Source of the DNA: Rhizophagus irregularis
Lineage: Eukaryota > Glomeromycota > Glomeromycetes > Glomerales > Glomeraceae
Reading direction: 5' to 3'
DNA: 64,000 nt
Assembly (NCBI RefSeq): GCF_026210795.1
Contig: NC_089460.1
Coordinates: forward strand, 2,318,501 to 2,382,500
Shown: positions 1 to 11,297 of the stretch, one piece after another
How the letters are laid out: each line of letters starts with the position of its first letter
How positions within the stretch are numbered: position 1 is the first letter of the stretch
Made by a program: the position numbers and the translations under genes
The notes under the pieces: model-generated
Told to the model about the DNA's origin: nothing
The model's input: the letters and a program-made list of their open reading frames with translations, nothing else
The model's database searches: none

Positions 1-1516
1 AATAGCAAAACTGAATGCTTGTAAATCTGGTGCAATGTGTCCTATATAATTATTTAGACTCATCGTTATTACATTTCTAATAATACCTGTACATTTAATA
101 TTTTAAATTTGCAAATAAAGTACAAAAGCATTTTTATTTCTATAAAAAATTTCTATAAAAAAAACGAACCTAAAGCGAAAGCTCCTATAAGCACCGCAAA
201 AAATACGTTGACGACCTGTAGCGCAGCAAAATTTCAAAATACAACAATAAGACAGGTTTTAAGATTTGATCGGAATTACTTTATACTTACATCACCAGAA
301 GTTAATTCTCCTTTCAAGAGAAGAGTACTTCCATACCAAAATGCAAGAGCATAAGTTGAATACATAAAGAAATATGTAGCTCCGAGACCAGCACCGTTCA
401 AAATACTCTTCTTAATACCTTCTTTCTTTGCAAAAATTAAATGCGAATCATATAGTTTTGAAAGCTTTGACTGAATTCCAAAGGCAACTGCTGTACGAAT
501 CGTGGATATAGACTCCTCAGCAATGGTTCCTATTTTCATTATTGTATATCAGTATATGTAATCAAAATCTTTATAAAAAAACTAATAAAAATACAAATGA
601 ACTAGCCGTACCTGATTTAGAATAATAATCTAAAGAACGTTTCATAAATATCGCAGTGAACTTATTTAATAGTGTAGATGTTATGGAAATACATGGGATT
701 AAAGCACAAATCACTAAAGTCATTTTCCATGATTTTATAAAAGCTATTACAAAGGCCGATAAAAATTGAGCAGCGTACTATATTTTCAGAGGATAAAATT
801 TTAGTTAATTTGTTGGTTCAGCAAATATTTAAATATTTTTTATACATACTGAGATAGACATGGCAACTTTTTCGCTGATACCATCTTGAATTAAATGTGT
901 ATCAGAAGTAATTCGAGTTGTTACTTCACCAGCACCAAGCTTATCGAAATACGCAACATTCTGTCTTAAAATAGAGCGTAAATATCTTTCTCGAATTTGA
1001 CGCGTTAATCTTTCACCGGTGTATACCCAAGCAGCCATATAAATATAGGTACTGAAAAACACGATTATAGCCAGATATACAAAAAATAATGCGTAATAGT
1101 TTACTTTGTCAAGGAAATTGGCATTACTGATTTGTCCTTTCTGAAAATTCGTAAAATAATTGATCATCTCTCCGAATATAACAGTTGTTATAGGCTAAAA
1201 AATTTAAAAATTGAAGAAGATTCATTGAATATAATTAAGTGTGTATGTAAAAGAAAAATATAAATAGAATAAATAGTATTTTTCTTACTATAGCAGCACC
1301 GGAAATGATAGCAAAAATGGTTCCAATGATCATAATAAGCCAATCCCGTTTACTAGCAAATCTATATAATTGCCAATATGTAGCTTTCGTTCGTTCAATT
1401 TTCACTTGTTCATTTAATATTTTTTCTTTTGTTTCGTCGAGGTTTATGTCTGTAGTTTCTTGATTAATATTAACCGTCACAATTTCCGAATCATCGTTAA
1501 TTACTTCCTCGGACAT
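1..1516 (-). CDS. ABCB-type multidrug ABC transporter, N-terminal part (partial, six exons)
   Basis: Membrane exporter of the P-glycoprotein/Ste6 type; only the start of the first transmembrane domain lies here and the gene runs off the left edge. Exons read on the minus strand are 1289-1516, 850-1194, 612-777, 291-529, 170-215 and 1-41. All introns have GT..AG ends (GTAAGA, GTATGT, GTACGG, GTAAGT) and reading phase is kept. Exon 1 starts at MSEEVIND and encodes an acidic cytosolic tail, then WLIMIIGTIFAIISGAA (TM1). Exon 2 holds PITTVIFGEMI, a TM2 stretch and the loop RQNVAYFDKLGAGEVTTRI. Exon 4 carries GTIAEESISTIRTAVAFG and exons 5-6 read VFFAVLIGAFAL then GHIAPDLQAF. These order and match the ABCB TMD1 pattern. 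The ATP-binding cassettes would lie outside the window. No broken frame was seen, so this is likely a live host gene. Confidence 0.9.
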
Positions 1517-1520
1517 GATT

Positions 1521-2474
1521 GATATGTTTCTTAATAATTCCTTAATATTATCTTAATCTTTTATTTTATTTTTTTTATTGATTTATTAATTTTTTATTAA
1601 TTTTATTACGAAAAAAAATTTTCCGCTGATTTTTTTTTCAGTCTTCCAAAGGGTATTTTATAAAAATAAAAGGGTAAAATGTTTTACCGGATGATTGACT
1701 AAAGTAATTGGATTTGCCGTTTTGCCGAATTTTTAATGAATTCTTAATATTCTTTTTTACGGTAAAAAAATTTTCCTTGAATTTCTTAGACACGATGTAA
1801 TTGATAAACGGTTTATCCACTATTTTCTTGGCAAAAAGTATGAATTTAATTTAATTCGGTATACGAAAATCATAAACAAATAAACAATCACATGTCCAAT
1901 AACAGGGTCTAAGAAACTTTTCCTTAAACAGTAATATGTATACCGCAACATCAAATCATGATTTTCGTTTTTCGTTTAAAATTTAAAAATTTCCTTTAGT
2001 TTAAACTGATAATGTAATTAATGTAATGTATATCCGTTATTATCATCTGGGTACTGTACAGATATTTGCAGATATAAATTTTGTTCTTGGGTCTAAAATA
2101 AATGTTAATCCTATCAACGAAAATTATTTTTTAGTTTTTAAATAAGTAAGTATCACAACAGTCGAACAGGTTTTTGATAGATACCAAGATCCGTTTTACC
2201 CGATATTACCTAAAAACACTAATTCTTTTCGTCTCTCGACTTGCAGATCAAGTTCCGATCTTAAGTTACACAATGCAATCTAAGAATCTAAGATCTTTCA
2301 AGCATGTCATCACTATCATATAATCGTCGTTATTATTTCTGCATAGATTATAGAAGTAATATGTAAATAATATATAATTATTATTTTATCAGTAAATTTA
2401 TTTAAGAAAAAATTTATTTCTCACTCCCGAATTTAATATATAAAAATGACGTCATGCTGATCATTTGTAAAACC
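1521..2474. other. 5' flank of the ABC transporter gene, no gene seen
   Basis: AT-rich upstream region of the transporter. An open frame of 60 codons at 1638-1820 (minus) has low-complexity K/N/F composition and no family resemblance, so it is not called. The promoter must lie here but no specific element is recognisable. Confidence 0.5.
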
Positions 2475-2477
2475 CTA

Positions 2478-2894
2478 CAGTGCATACAACCTAGTCCCAA
2501 CAAAAAAATTTTTAAGCGGCCAAATTTTTTATATTATGTAATACTTAATCCTGTAATTTTATTGGTCAGATTTATTAATTTAAGTTATAATTCTTAATTC
2601 TAGCCAGAATTATATATAATTTTAGCAAATGAAAGTAATTTTGACCAGATTTACATGTAATTCTGGTCAGAATAAAATGGCCAAATATTTAATTCAATAG
2701 TAAAATATTTCAACTTTGAATTGCTACTACTTTATTAAAAAATACCTTACAGGAAATTTAAAAACATAGTTTTATTAAGCTTAATCTGGTTTATCATTGT
2801 ATGTTTATACTTTATGTTTATCTTTTTTTTTGAATGAATAGTAGTGATTTAAATTTCATCAAATTTAATTGCTGGGACTAAGTTGTATGCACTG
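2478..2894. mobile_element. TA-flanked MITE with about 26-bp TIRs
   Basis: The left end CAGTGCATACAACCTAGTCC is repeated inverted at the right end (GGACTAAGTTGTATGCACTG) with one mismatch. The dinucleotide TA sits directly outside both ends (2476-2477 and 2895-2896), the duplication expected for Tc1/mariner-type insertion. There is no coding capacity. The interior holds the palindromic motif TTCTGGTCAGAAT, which recurs in other elements of this window. Confidence 0.8.
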
Positions 2895-2898
2895 TAGT

Positions 2899-3006
2899 CA
2901 TGGCGAAAAATTGTCACACTTTATTCGTCACTGTTTATTTTCACGTGTTAGTGCATAACGCTGTAATGCGGCTAAAGTCACGTGACCGCAACTTTTTTTC
3001 GCCATG
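2899..3006. mobile_element. Short palindromic MITE
   Basis: CATGGCGAAAAA at the left end is matched by TTTTTCGCCATG at the right end, with TCACGTGAC-like inner sequences. It directly abuts the MITE that ends at 2896. About 108 bp, non-coding. Confidence 0.6.
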
Positions 3007-3812
3007 GCTAGTTATTAGATCATTTTCCAAGACATACTTTTTTAAAAATAAAACTTAAAATAAGCTTTGTATAGCCTTTAAAATTAGAATTTAAGGTAAT
3101 TTTGCCTGCTTTACAAATTTACTTGATACTTTAAAAAAAGATTATAAATACCATTTTGATCTTTTTAACAATTTATAATTTGGGAAAGATAAGAATTAAG
3201 GAATATTGAATCTCATCCAGAGTGAGGATTAATAAATTCATCATTATTTTAATATTTTAAATATTGGGTGTCTGATTTTACCAATATATAAATTTATTAA
3301 AATCAAATGATTTTATTTTTATATATAAAAAATTAAAAATCTTGTATAAAAAATTTTTAATTAAACAAGATTTTAAAGGAAATTTTGACATTATTGCAGA
3401 AGTTAGTTTAGTTAACTAATTTGTAATGTTAGCTTTGATAGAATTTATTTTCAAGTTTATTTTTCTTCTATGCATTTTGCAGAATTGGACTCCCTTTTTA
3501 TCTTTTTTTTCATCCAATATGTTGGGCTTTTTATGCAACTATATTATATAGAGAAATCAGCTTTACTACAAAAAATGAGTCTGCCAGTTAGATTTTGTGC
3601 ATTGTGTAATTTGTGTTTCAGATCAGTAGTACTGTAGCATTATATTTCTTTATTTTCAGTCTAAATATCTAATTAAATATATTTATCTTTTAAAATTAAA
3701 ATAAAATAAATTAAAAAAATTTTTAATTAGATTACATATAAATAATTAGATAAAATATACAAAGTTAAAATAAACTAAAACTTAAAATTAAATAAATAAA
3801 AAAATAAATATA
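3007..3812. other. AT-rich non-coding stretch
   Basis: No open frame, splice pattern or clear repeat that I can support; long A/T runs dominate. Confidence 0.5.
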
Positions 3813-3984
3813 CAGTCAACCCTTGTTATAACAAACCCTAGAATCCAGACCTCAACTTCGCTATAAGACTATAGTGAAGATTTTAAGAGATTTAATTGGT
3901 TAATTTATTATAGCGAGGGAAAATTTATTATAGTTGTCTGAAAAATTCACTATATCAAGGTTTACTATATTAAGGTTTGATTTG
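3813..3984. mobile_element. TA-flanked Tigger/pogo-like MITE
   Basis: The left end CAGTCAACCCTTGTTATAAC and the inverted right end (CAAATCAAACCTTAATATAG) are diverged copies of one TIR, with TA outside each. The TIR start CAGTCAAC is the same as that bounding the LINE unit at 20379-29180. Non-coding, 172 bp. Confidence 0.65.
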
Positions 3985-5017
3985 TATAGTGAAAATTAAA
4001 ATAAAATTAAAATCAATATAAAATAAAAAAAAATCTAAAAAAAGAAATAACTTAAAAAAAAATTTAAAGAAAAAATCTAAACTTAAAATTTACTATTTAT
4101 TAAAATATCAAAGTCAAAAAAAAAAAATCAGTTGTAATGCAAATATATTTGTCTATTAGTAAAGTTACTCTTAGTAAAATAGTAATATATATTAGCTAAT
4201 ATTATTTTTATCTCAAGTAAAATTTTTTTTAACCAATAATATTTAATTATAAATAATAAGCGAAAATAATAAATAAAAAAATTATTTTGTTAAAATTTTT
4301 AACATAAACATTAGTGTAAATATTACTAATTAAATAAAAATTATGTATTTATTAATAAATAATATTATAATGAATTATATGAAATTATTAAACTAATGTT
4401 TTAAATTGTCACAGTATTTATACTAAATTGTTTAAAATTATTACTAAATTTTACTAAATTATTTTTGAAAATATTGCATTTATACTATTTATATAAATTA
4501 TCCTTGAGAATATTATATTTTCATTTAATAATCAAATTTATTACAATTTTCTACAATTTGCATTACATTTACAATTGCATAATATTGCTAAAAAATTCAC
4601 TTAAATGTTTGATAATTTACATAATATTACTAAAAATTTGAAAATTTGACTAAATTTTCTATAATTTACATTATATTTTAAGGCAAAATGTAGCTGGCGA
4701 TTTGGGTTGCCATGGCGACCCTATAATAATAAATCATATAATTTTGTATTACACATGTATATTTATGACATCATGCATATGATAGATCGTGAGTTATCAC
4801 ATATTATTACACACGTACATATTTATAATAATAAATACCAATAACTAATTTTTTTTTCACTCTCATTTATTCACGTTTATTCAGAATAAATGGCCTGTAT
4901 TTCTTAACTAAAATACATATTTTACCTTGATTTTTTTGATAATAAACTGCTTGTTTACTTCTTTTAAAACTAATTACACATGCTTTACCTTTGTTTTTTA
5001 ACTTACAATTGTGTATT
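3985..5017. other. AT-rich non-coding stretch before a Mutator transposase
   Basis: No gene seen. Extreme A/T content, with many A-runs between 4000 and 4680. The last 200 bases may hold the 5' terminus of the Mutator element, but I could not find a paired TIR. Confidence 0.4.
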
Positions 5018-5505
5018 ATGGAAAAAAACATTCAAGACGTTGAACTAGAAGCTTTGTTGGAATATGATAGTGTAGAAGAATTTTCTGATACTGACAGATT
5101 AAGTAATAGAGATAGTTTAAATGGTATGTTTAATAATAAATATGAAATTGAAGATATTACCAAAGAGGAGGAAGAAGAAGAAGAGGAGAAGGAAGAGGAA
5201 GAGGATACTATGAAGTTTTATGTTAGCAAGACCTTTCATAATTAGGATTTTGTAGCAAATTTTATGAAAAAATATGCTGCTACCAAAGGCCATAAAGTAA
5301 GAATTGGTGGAGAAGAAAGGATAGATAAAACAACACAAGAAATAACAAAACGAATATACTTGTGTTGCCATGCTGGAAAAGCTAAGTCCAAATTATCAAA
5401 AAGACAAACCAAGTTGAATATCTATGGAGAGTAAATATTTGGGCAAAAAAAAAGTAAAGGTTGTCTTGAGATCACAACTTTACATAATCAACATGTCGGT
5501 CATAA

Positions 5506-6640
5506 AGGATCCTGAACAATATATATAAAGGTAGGTTTTAAGTTTGCTTAACCAACATAAAAAATTTTTCCTATATGAGATTTATTATTGCTTATTTGAT
5601 AACATAATTTTAAAATAGTCAGATATAATTATGTGTAGCAGAGTATTAAATTATTAATAGTCAGATATATATTTGCGTAACAAAATAGAATTTTTTAATA
5701 TATATATAATATAATATATATTTTACATTTTTCACATTAAAAAAATCTAATAAAATGTGTAAACAAAGTTATAAACATGTTTGTGTAAAAAAAATTTACT
5801 ATTTTTAATACAAAGATTAAGTTAATTGTATACGTAATACAGGAAACATTTTTAGACGTGATCGTGTAATGTATTTTTAAAATTATAAATCATATACGCA
5901 TCTATATAACAGTTAAAAAATATAAAAAATAAGTGTTTTTCTGTTTTTTTTATAATTTTATACTATAATTTTTGTAATAATCAATAAAAGTTATTTCATT
6001 TTTACTTGAAAATTTTTTAAAAATATTTTTTTGACAAATTTTACAGTAAATTTTAAAAATAAAAATTCTGCGTATTGGTAGTGTTATAAAAAACATGAAT
6101 AAATCCATAAATATTTATTCAATCATGATATAAATTTATATGTAAGTAGATTCGAACCTGCTAAACAACTTTACTTAAGAAGATTTTAGATGTTTCCTTT
6201 GACTAAAGTGCCTAAATTACGCTCTGAAGTCACAGAACAGATATACGAAATATTAATAAGAAATATTTATAAGTTGTAATATTACAAAAAAATAATAATA
6301 GCTTTATCTATACATTATTTCAAAAATTTTTGTTTTTTTAGTTTTTTTTATATACATATTTTATAAAAAAAATTATATATAAATATATATATGTCATAAA
6401 ATAAGTTGCTTATCTATACATTATTTCTTAAAAAATTTTTTTTGTTTTTAGTTTTTTTATATGTATTTTTTGTAAAAAAGTATATATAAATATATATATG
6501 TCATAAAATAAGTTGCTTAGCAGTGTAAAAAATTTATAAGTTAGATAAAAGTTTGCTTAACAGACATGAAAAATATTTGCTTATTGACTTTAGTAAATTT
6601 TGAATTTTTCATCCGACCTATATATATTGTTCGGGGTCCT
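5506..6640. mobile_element. Non-autonomous element inserted in the Mutator transposase
   Basis: TIRs AGGATCCTGAACAATATATA (left) and the inverted right end AGGACCCCGAACAATATATA differ at two positions. The direct repeat GGTCATAA (5498-5505) / GGTCATGA (6641-6648) flanks them, an 8-bp target duplication with one change. Removing the insert plus one repeat rejoins the transposase frame through QHVGHELHPS. The interior is non-coding and holds a 107-bp tandem duplication and an inverted unit of the dispersed 180-bp repeat (about 6120-6250). Confidence 0.8.
6301..6514. repeat. Two-copy tandem duplication, 107 bp
   Basis: 6301-6407 and 6408-6514 are near-identical. Both start GCT(T)TATCTATACATTATTT and end GTCATAAAATAAGTTGCTT-like. 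It lies inside the element at 5506-6640. Confidence 0.85.
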
Positions 6641-7800
6641 GGTCATGAGCTTCATCCATCAGCAATTAAATTTGTCCCTACATTACGAAAATTATCAGAT
6701 GAGATTATGGAAGAAATTCGCTTTTTAACAGTTGTTGCTAAGGCAGATGAATATCAAATTATTAGAAAAAAATTTAAAATTAGAATACATAGACCAGATC
6801 TTTATAATGCTATTAGTAAATTTCGTCATGAATCAATACCAGGTGAAGCAGATGCGGGAATCTTGCTAAAAAGATTCCACAAAAAAAAAATAGAAGATTC
6901 TTGATGAGTAGTCTCAATAAAATTAGATCCTATTACTTCTTCATTAACTCATCTTTTTTGGATGAGTCCAGAACAACAAATATTATGGCTACATTATCAT
7001 GATGTGATAATGTATGATAATACTTGTAAAACTAACTGTTATAATTGACCATTATCCATTTTTGTTACACCTGATAATAATTTGAAAACACGAATTGTAG
7101 CTCAGGCAATTGTTAATTTCAATATGTAAAAGAGGCTACTAGTATATTACTGAGGGTTTTTGTTACAGATAATGATCCAGCAGTTAGTGGTGCTGTTGCA
7201 ACACTATTTCCTGATACTTTTCCTATGCATTGTATTTGGCATATAGGCCAAAACTTGCCAAAGCAATTAAAGGGAAAGCTTGGATCTAATTTTGATAATT
7301 TTATGAAGGACTTTTACATGACAAGAAATAATTTAACAGAAAAACAGTTTAATGAAAGGTATACTTATTGTGTCTGAACTGAACTGAATTTTGAGCTGAT
7401 TTTGGATCAATTCCTCAATTTAGCCTGAATTGTTTAGAGCTTTACTCTTATGTCTACTGCTAGATTTCACATTGGTTTGGTAAACCAGCATTAGTATAAA
7501 GATATACTTTAAAGGATTGACATATCAAATAAAGAATTTGTTGCCATTTCTTCAATAAAAATGTCAGCATTAAAGACGCATTCTCTGCCAACACAATTTT
7601 TGAATTCATATGGATCTGCTATTCAAGTTGGAGCTTCGGCAATAAATACTGAAATAACTAAATCTATATCAAAAAAATGCAACTTTAGGGTTTATGAAGA
7701 AAAGTAATGGTTAATGTAATTAAAAACAACAATGAGAATACTTACCAAGAACTTTGTGAGGTTTTTCTGTCAATTCAAAAAAAATTACAGTCAAGAAGTG

Positions 7801-8779
7801 TTTGAAAGGTAAACTTTATTCAAATGTGTTAATATACTTCTAATCACATATGATTTACTGTTATTATTACTATTAAAGCTAACGAAGTACAGTAGTACAG
7901 TATATGAATAAATCCAATAAAAAATGAGTCAAATTTCATTCATGAATACCTATAATTGCTATTCAAATTACGATTACAAATTATTATAAATGTCATAAAA
8001 ATTAAAGTATAAAAATTACATATTACAACTAAAAAAAATTTGAGTATCACTATGGTAACGGGTCCTCAAATAATATTACCCATATTTTAATATGACGATT
8101 TCTATTTGTACACTATATGTGTGAACATGGGTCATGTAATCATAATAAATTATGTGAAAATACAATAATATGTGATTTTAAACCAATAAAATTTTATTGT
8201 AATTTTTAACGAAGTGTGAAAAAAAATTTTTAATGGTGAAAACGGTGAGTTAATTTTATTTTGGTTTCAGTTACTTGGTTACTTTACTATATATATATAC
8301 CAGTTAGTTTTTCAATACTAAAATAGCAGTTTCCCTCTTTATAACAACTAAATTTTAATGCTTTTAACGCCAACAACTCAATAATCCCAAATTTTAACAA
8401 CTATTACTTTTAGCACTATTTCCCTTCATTCTCCCTTTCCCTTTTGATAAAAAATACTTTATGGAAACATATGAGCTCGTCAGAAAAGAAAATGAACTTG
8501 TTTCTTCAACTAAATAATATGTTTAAAAAAAAGAAAGAAAAGAATTCTTTTTTTTTTCATAGGAAATATTTCTTTTAAAGAGGTTCTCTCTTTCCCTTTG
8601 TTCTTTCTTTCCCTTTCGTTTGTCCTCTCCCTTTCGTTCTCACCAATAATTCCAACAACTAATTCTAACATCCTAATATCCTAAGAATTCTAATGATCCT
8701 AACAATCTTAAAAATCAATAAGATTAACAAATGTTATCAAGTTCTAATGACTCAATAAACCAAAAATTCAATGAATAAT
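7801..8779. other. Non-coding gap between two Mutator transposases
   Basis: No gene seen. 8560-8660 is a pyrimidine-rich stretch of repeated CTTTCCCTTT/CTCTCC words. The termini of the two flanking elements probably fall here, but paired TIRs were not recognised. Confidence 0.4.
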
Positions 8780-10468
8780 ATAACTAATGAAATTCTGAAG
8801 CTTGGCAAGTTTTAGCATAATGTCCATATTGTTTGCAATTTCCACACTTATGCCTTTTACTATCCTCTGCATTTTCATTATTATGTATATTGATTTGTGT
8901 GTTATTTTTTGATACATGCTTACTTTTAGAGGAGGATTGTTCAACACTTGATTGCAGCCTTTTGGTAGGCGTTCCTTATGCTTCGTAATATTAGATTATT
9001 AATATTAAGAATATAATCTTCATTTGTTTGCTACTTTTTATCAAATTTGTTTTGTATATCATACAGAAATGATTTGAACATATTAGATAACTTTTGGTAC
9101 ATATCAGCTTTAATATCTGAATCAATAACCTTTTTTGACAACCCAAACAACCTCGCATATATAATTTTATTTGACTTTGTTAGTAGATCAAATGGAAAAT
9201 AAATGGTTAAATGTACTATTGGTGATAAGATTTTTATTCAAATTATTTGTAGAACATAATGTAATGGCTGGTATTTGTTATAAAAGAGTATCTTGATTGA
9301 TATCAGACTTAAGATACCAGCAAGGTGATATAAGAGTTATATGATAGATGGCTGATTGAGAATAACTGGCAACATGAAAAAAATAACAATAGATAAGGCC
9401 TTTATTCATTAATAAAAGACATGTACACAAATGTGTACCATCGTTCAATAGCATTACATAATGACCAATGCCTGATGTTCCTGTAGCTTGAACATGCTAT
9501 ACTTCCAATACAGTTTCTTGAATTACATCTTTAATCAATGATTTAGATGAATATCTTGTTCTTGTTCCCAAAGTCCAATATAAATCTTCTCATTATCAAC
9601 ATCTGTCTAATAAAACAGTATATCATCTCAATATTAGATATAAAAAAAAAATAAACAATCAATCAATTAACTTACTTCTATTAATTGTTGCCAATTTATA
9701 ATATGATTCAAATCATAGCATACTGATTGGTTTATCTGTAATCGCTGCTTTTCTAACATAATAGGAGTTAAAAATTGTTTAACGTTATCATCTACTTGAC
9801 CAAAAAATCTATTATATAACATTGGTAATCCAATGATCGGTAGAGCATTACGTTCAATTTCAAATTTTTCAAAATGTTCTTCACACTTAACATAATCATT
9901 TATGTTAATTACTAAATCACATAAAGAAGTAGACCGATCAACCCTATCATGTATTTGCTTATTAATGGATTCTATTCTTTGGGTACTCTGTGCACCACAT
10001 GTAAATTGATTATGTATCCAAGAAACAGCCCATGACTCTTTGTTAACATAGAGAGTATCAGACAAATATTTAGCTGATTCAGAATATTGATCAATTAATT
10101 GCATCTATCGTGATTCAAATAATTCTATACATAAAGAATTTTGGCAAGTATAAAATTTGTGACGAAATTCTTCAAAGTGAATTCCTAATTTACCCTTAAG
10201 TTTTTTTATAGGTTTAAGTCAATATGAAAAATACATAGTAAATGATTCGTATTGGAATATATTTTCTTAATTGCACTAATTAAAGATGGATCTGAATCAG
10301 TAAATATAACTCTAAAATTAATACCTGTTTCTGCAAGTAATGTCATTAGAATCCATTAAAAGGTATTTAATATTTCATTCTCTATAATTGCAGAAGCCAC
10401 AATTCTTGATTTGAAATGATTATCAATAACAACAATCACACAAAGCATCATCTGAAATCGATTTGTAT

Positions 10469-10857
10469 TTATTGCTGTTTTCAATTTGGTGCGATTATAG
10501 CGTAACACCACTAAAAATAATCAATTTTTAAAAATTTGTGAATACCTGTGATTTTTTTAAATAATCATCTAGAAAAGGTTGATTACCTATGATTACTGGA
10601 GGAAATCATGGAAAATTCCCAATTATTTGAGTAGTTTACTTATAAAAAACTGTTATTATTACACAAAGTTAAAAAACTTGCGTATAAGTAAATTACTCGA
10701 AAATTGAGATTTTTCTATAATTTCCACTGGTATTCACAGGTTATCAACTATTTTCTAAATGATTTTTTAGAAAAATCATGGGTATTCACAAAATTTTGAT
10801 AATCATATTTTTATAGGAGTGCTAGCTGTGATCGCACTAAATTGAAAACAGCAATAA
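10469..10857. mobile_element. Foldback MITE inserted in Mutator copy 2
   Basis: Left end TTATTGCTGTTTTCAATTTG and the inverted right end TTATTGCTGTTTTCAATTTA match, and the arms stay complementary for well over 100 bases (GTGAATACC and GATTTTT words on both arms). It interrupts the transposase between FLNT and TNRFQMM. A target duplication is not clear (ATACAAAT versus ATACTGCA read on the minus strand). 389 bp, non-coding. Confidence 0.75.
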
Positions 10858-11297
10858 TGCAGTATTCAAGAATACAACGTCATGAAAACTTTCATATATA
10901 GTCCGTTATTGTGGTGACATCCACAATAAATGATTTAACTTTCTGGATAAAGGTTCTAAATGTGGTTTAACAATCCATAATGGATTTGAATCCTTTTTCT
11001 CTAATAGCATTTATAACATTAGAGATGCATCTGAATCATCCAGATTGTTTTGAAGCTGAAATTGATACATTGCATTATATAAATCTTTTTTAAAGATTGT
11101 ATAGTTAGGATAGTCATGCATAAGTAATGGATAAATAGATCCAACATTTTTGGAGTTAATTTTCGAAATCTTGAAGCTATTTCATATATTTGAAGTAAGA
11201 ATATGGTTATGATTATCAACAAATGAATTAATTTTAACAATATTACTTGATTTAGAATAAGCAACATTAAGTTTTCCATGGACATTGTGTATGTTAA

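Larger units (their letters stand above)
5018..7800 (+). pseudogene. Mutator-like (FAR1-type) transposase, broken, copy 1
   Basis: DDE transposase that would cut and paste a Mutator element in the nucleus. The start MEKNIQDVELEALLEYDSVE is followed by a Glu-rich tract and a FAR1-like DNA-binding region (FVANFMKKYAATKGHKVRI, then IYLCCHAG) to about 5500. After an inserted element (5506-6640) the frame resumes at HELHPSAIKFVPTLRKLSDE and RPDLYNAISKF, then the catalytic core: VTDNDPAVSGAV and FPDTFPMHCIWHIGQNL (7150-7260). Downstream, traces of the C-terminal region run to about 7800. In-frame stops at 5243, 6902 and later, plus frameshifts, make it non-functional. It is the same superfamily as the minus-strand copy at 8780-13835 but clearly diverged from it. 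Confidence 0.85.

Noticed and set aside
1638-1820. 60-codon open frame upstream of the ABC transporter
   Set aside because: Low-complexity composition and no similarity to a known family; typical chance frame in AT-rich DNA.
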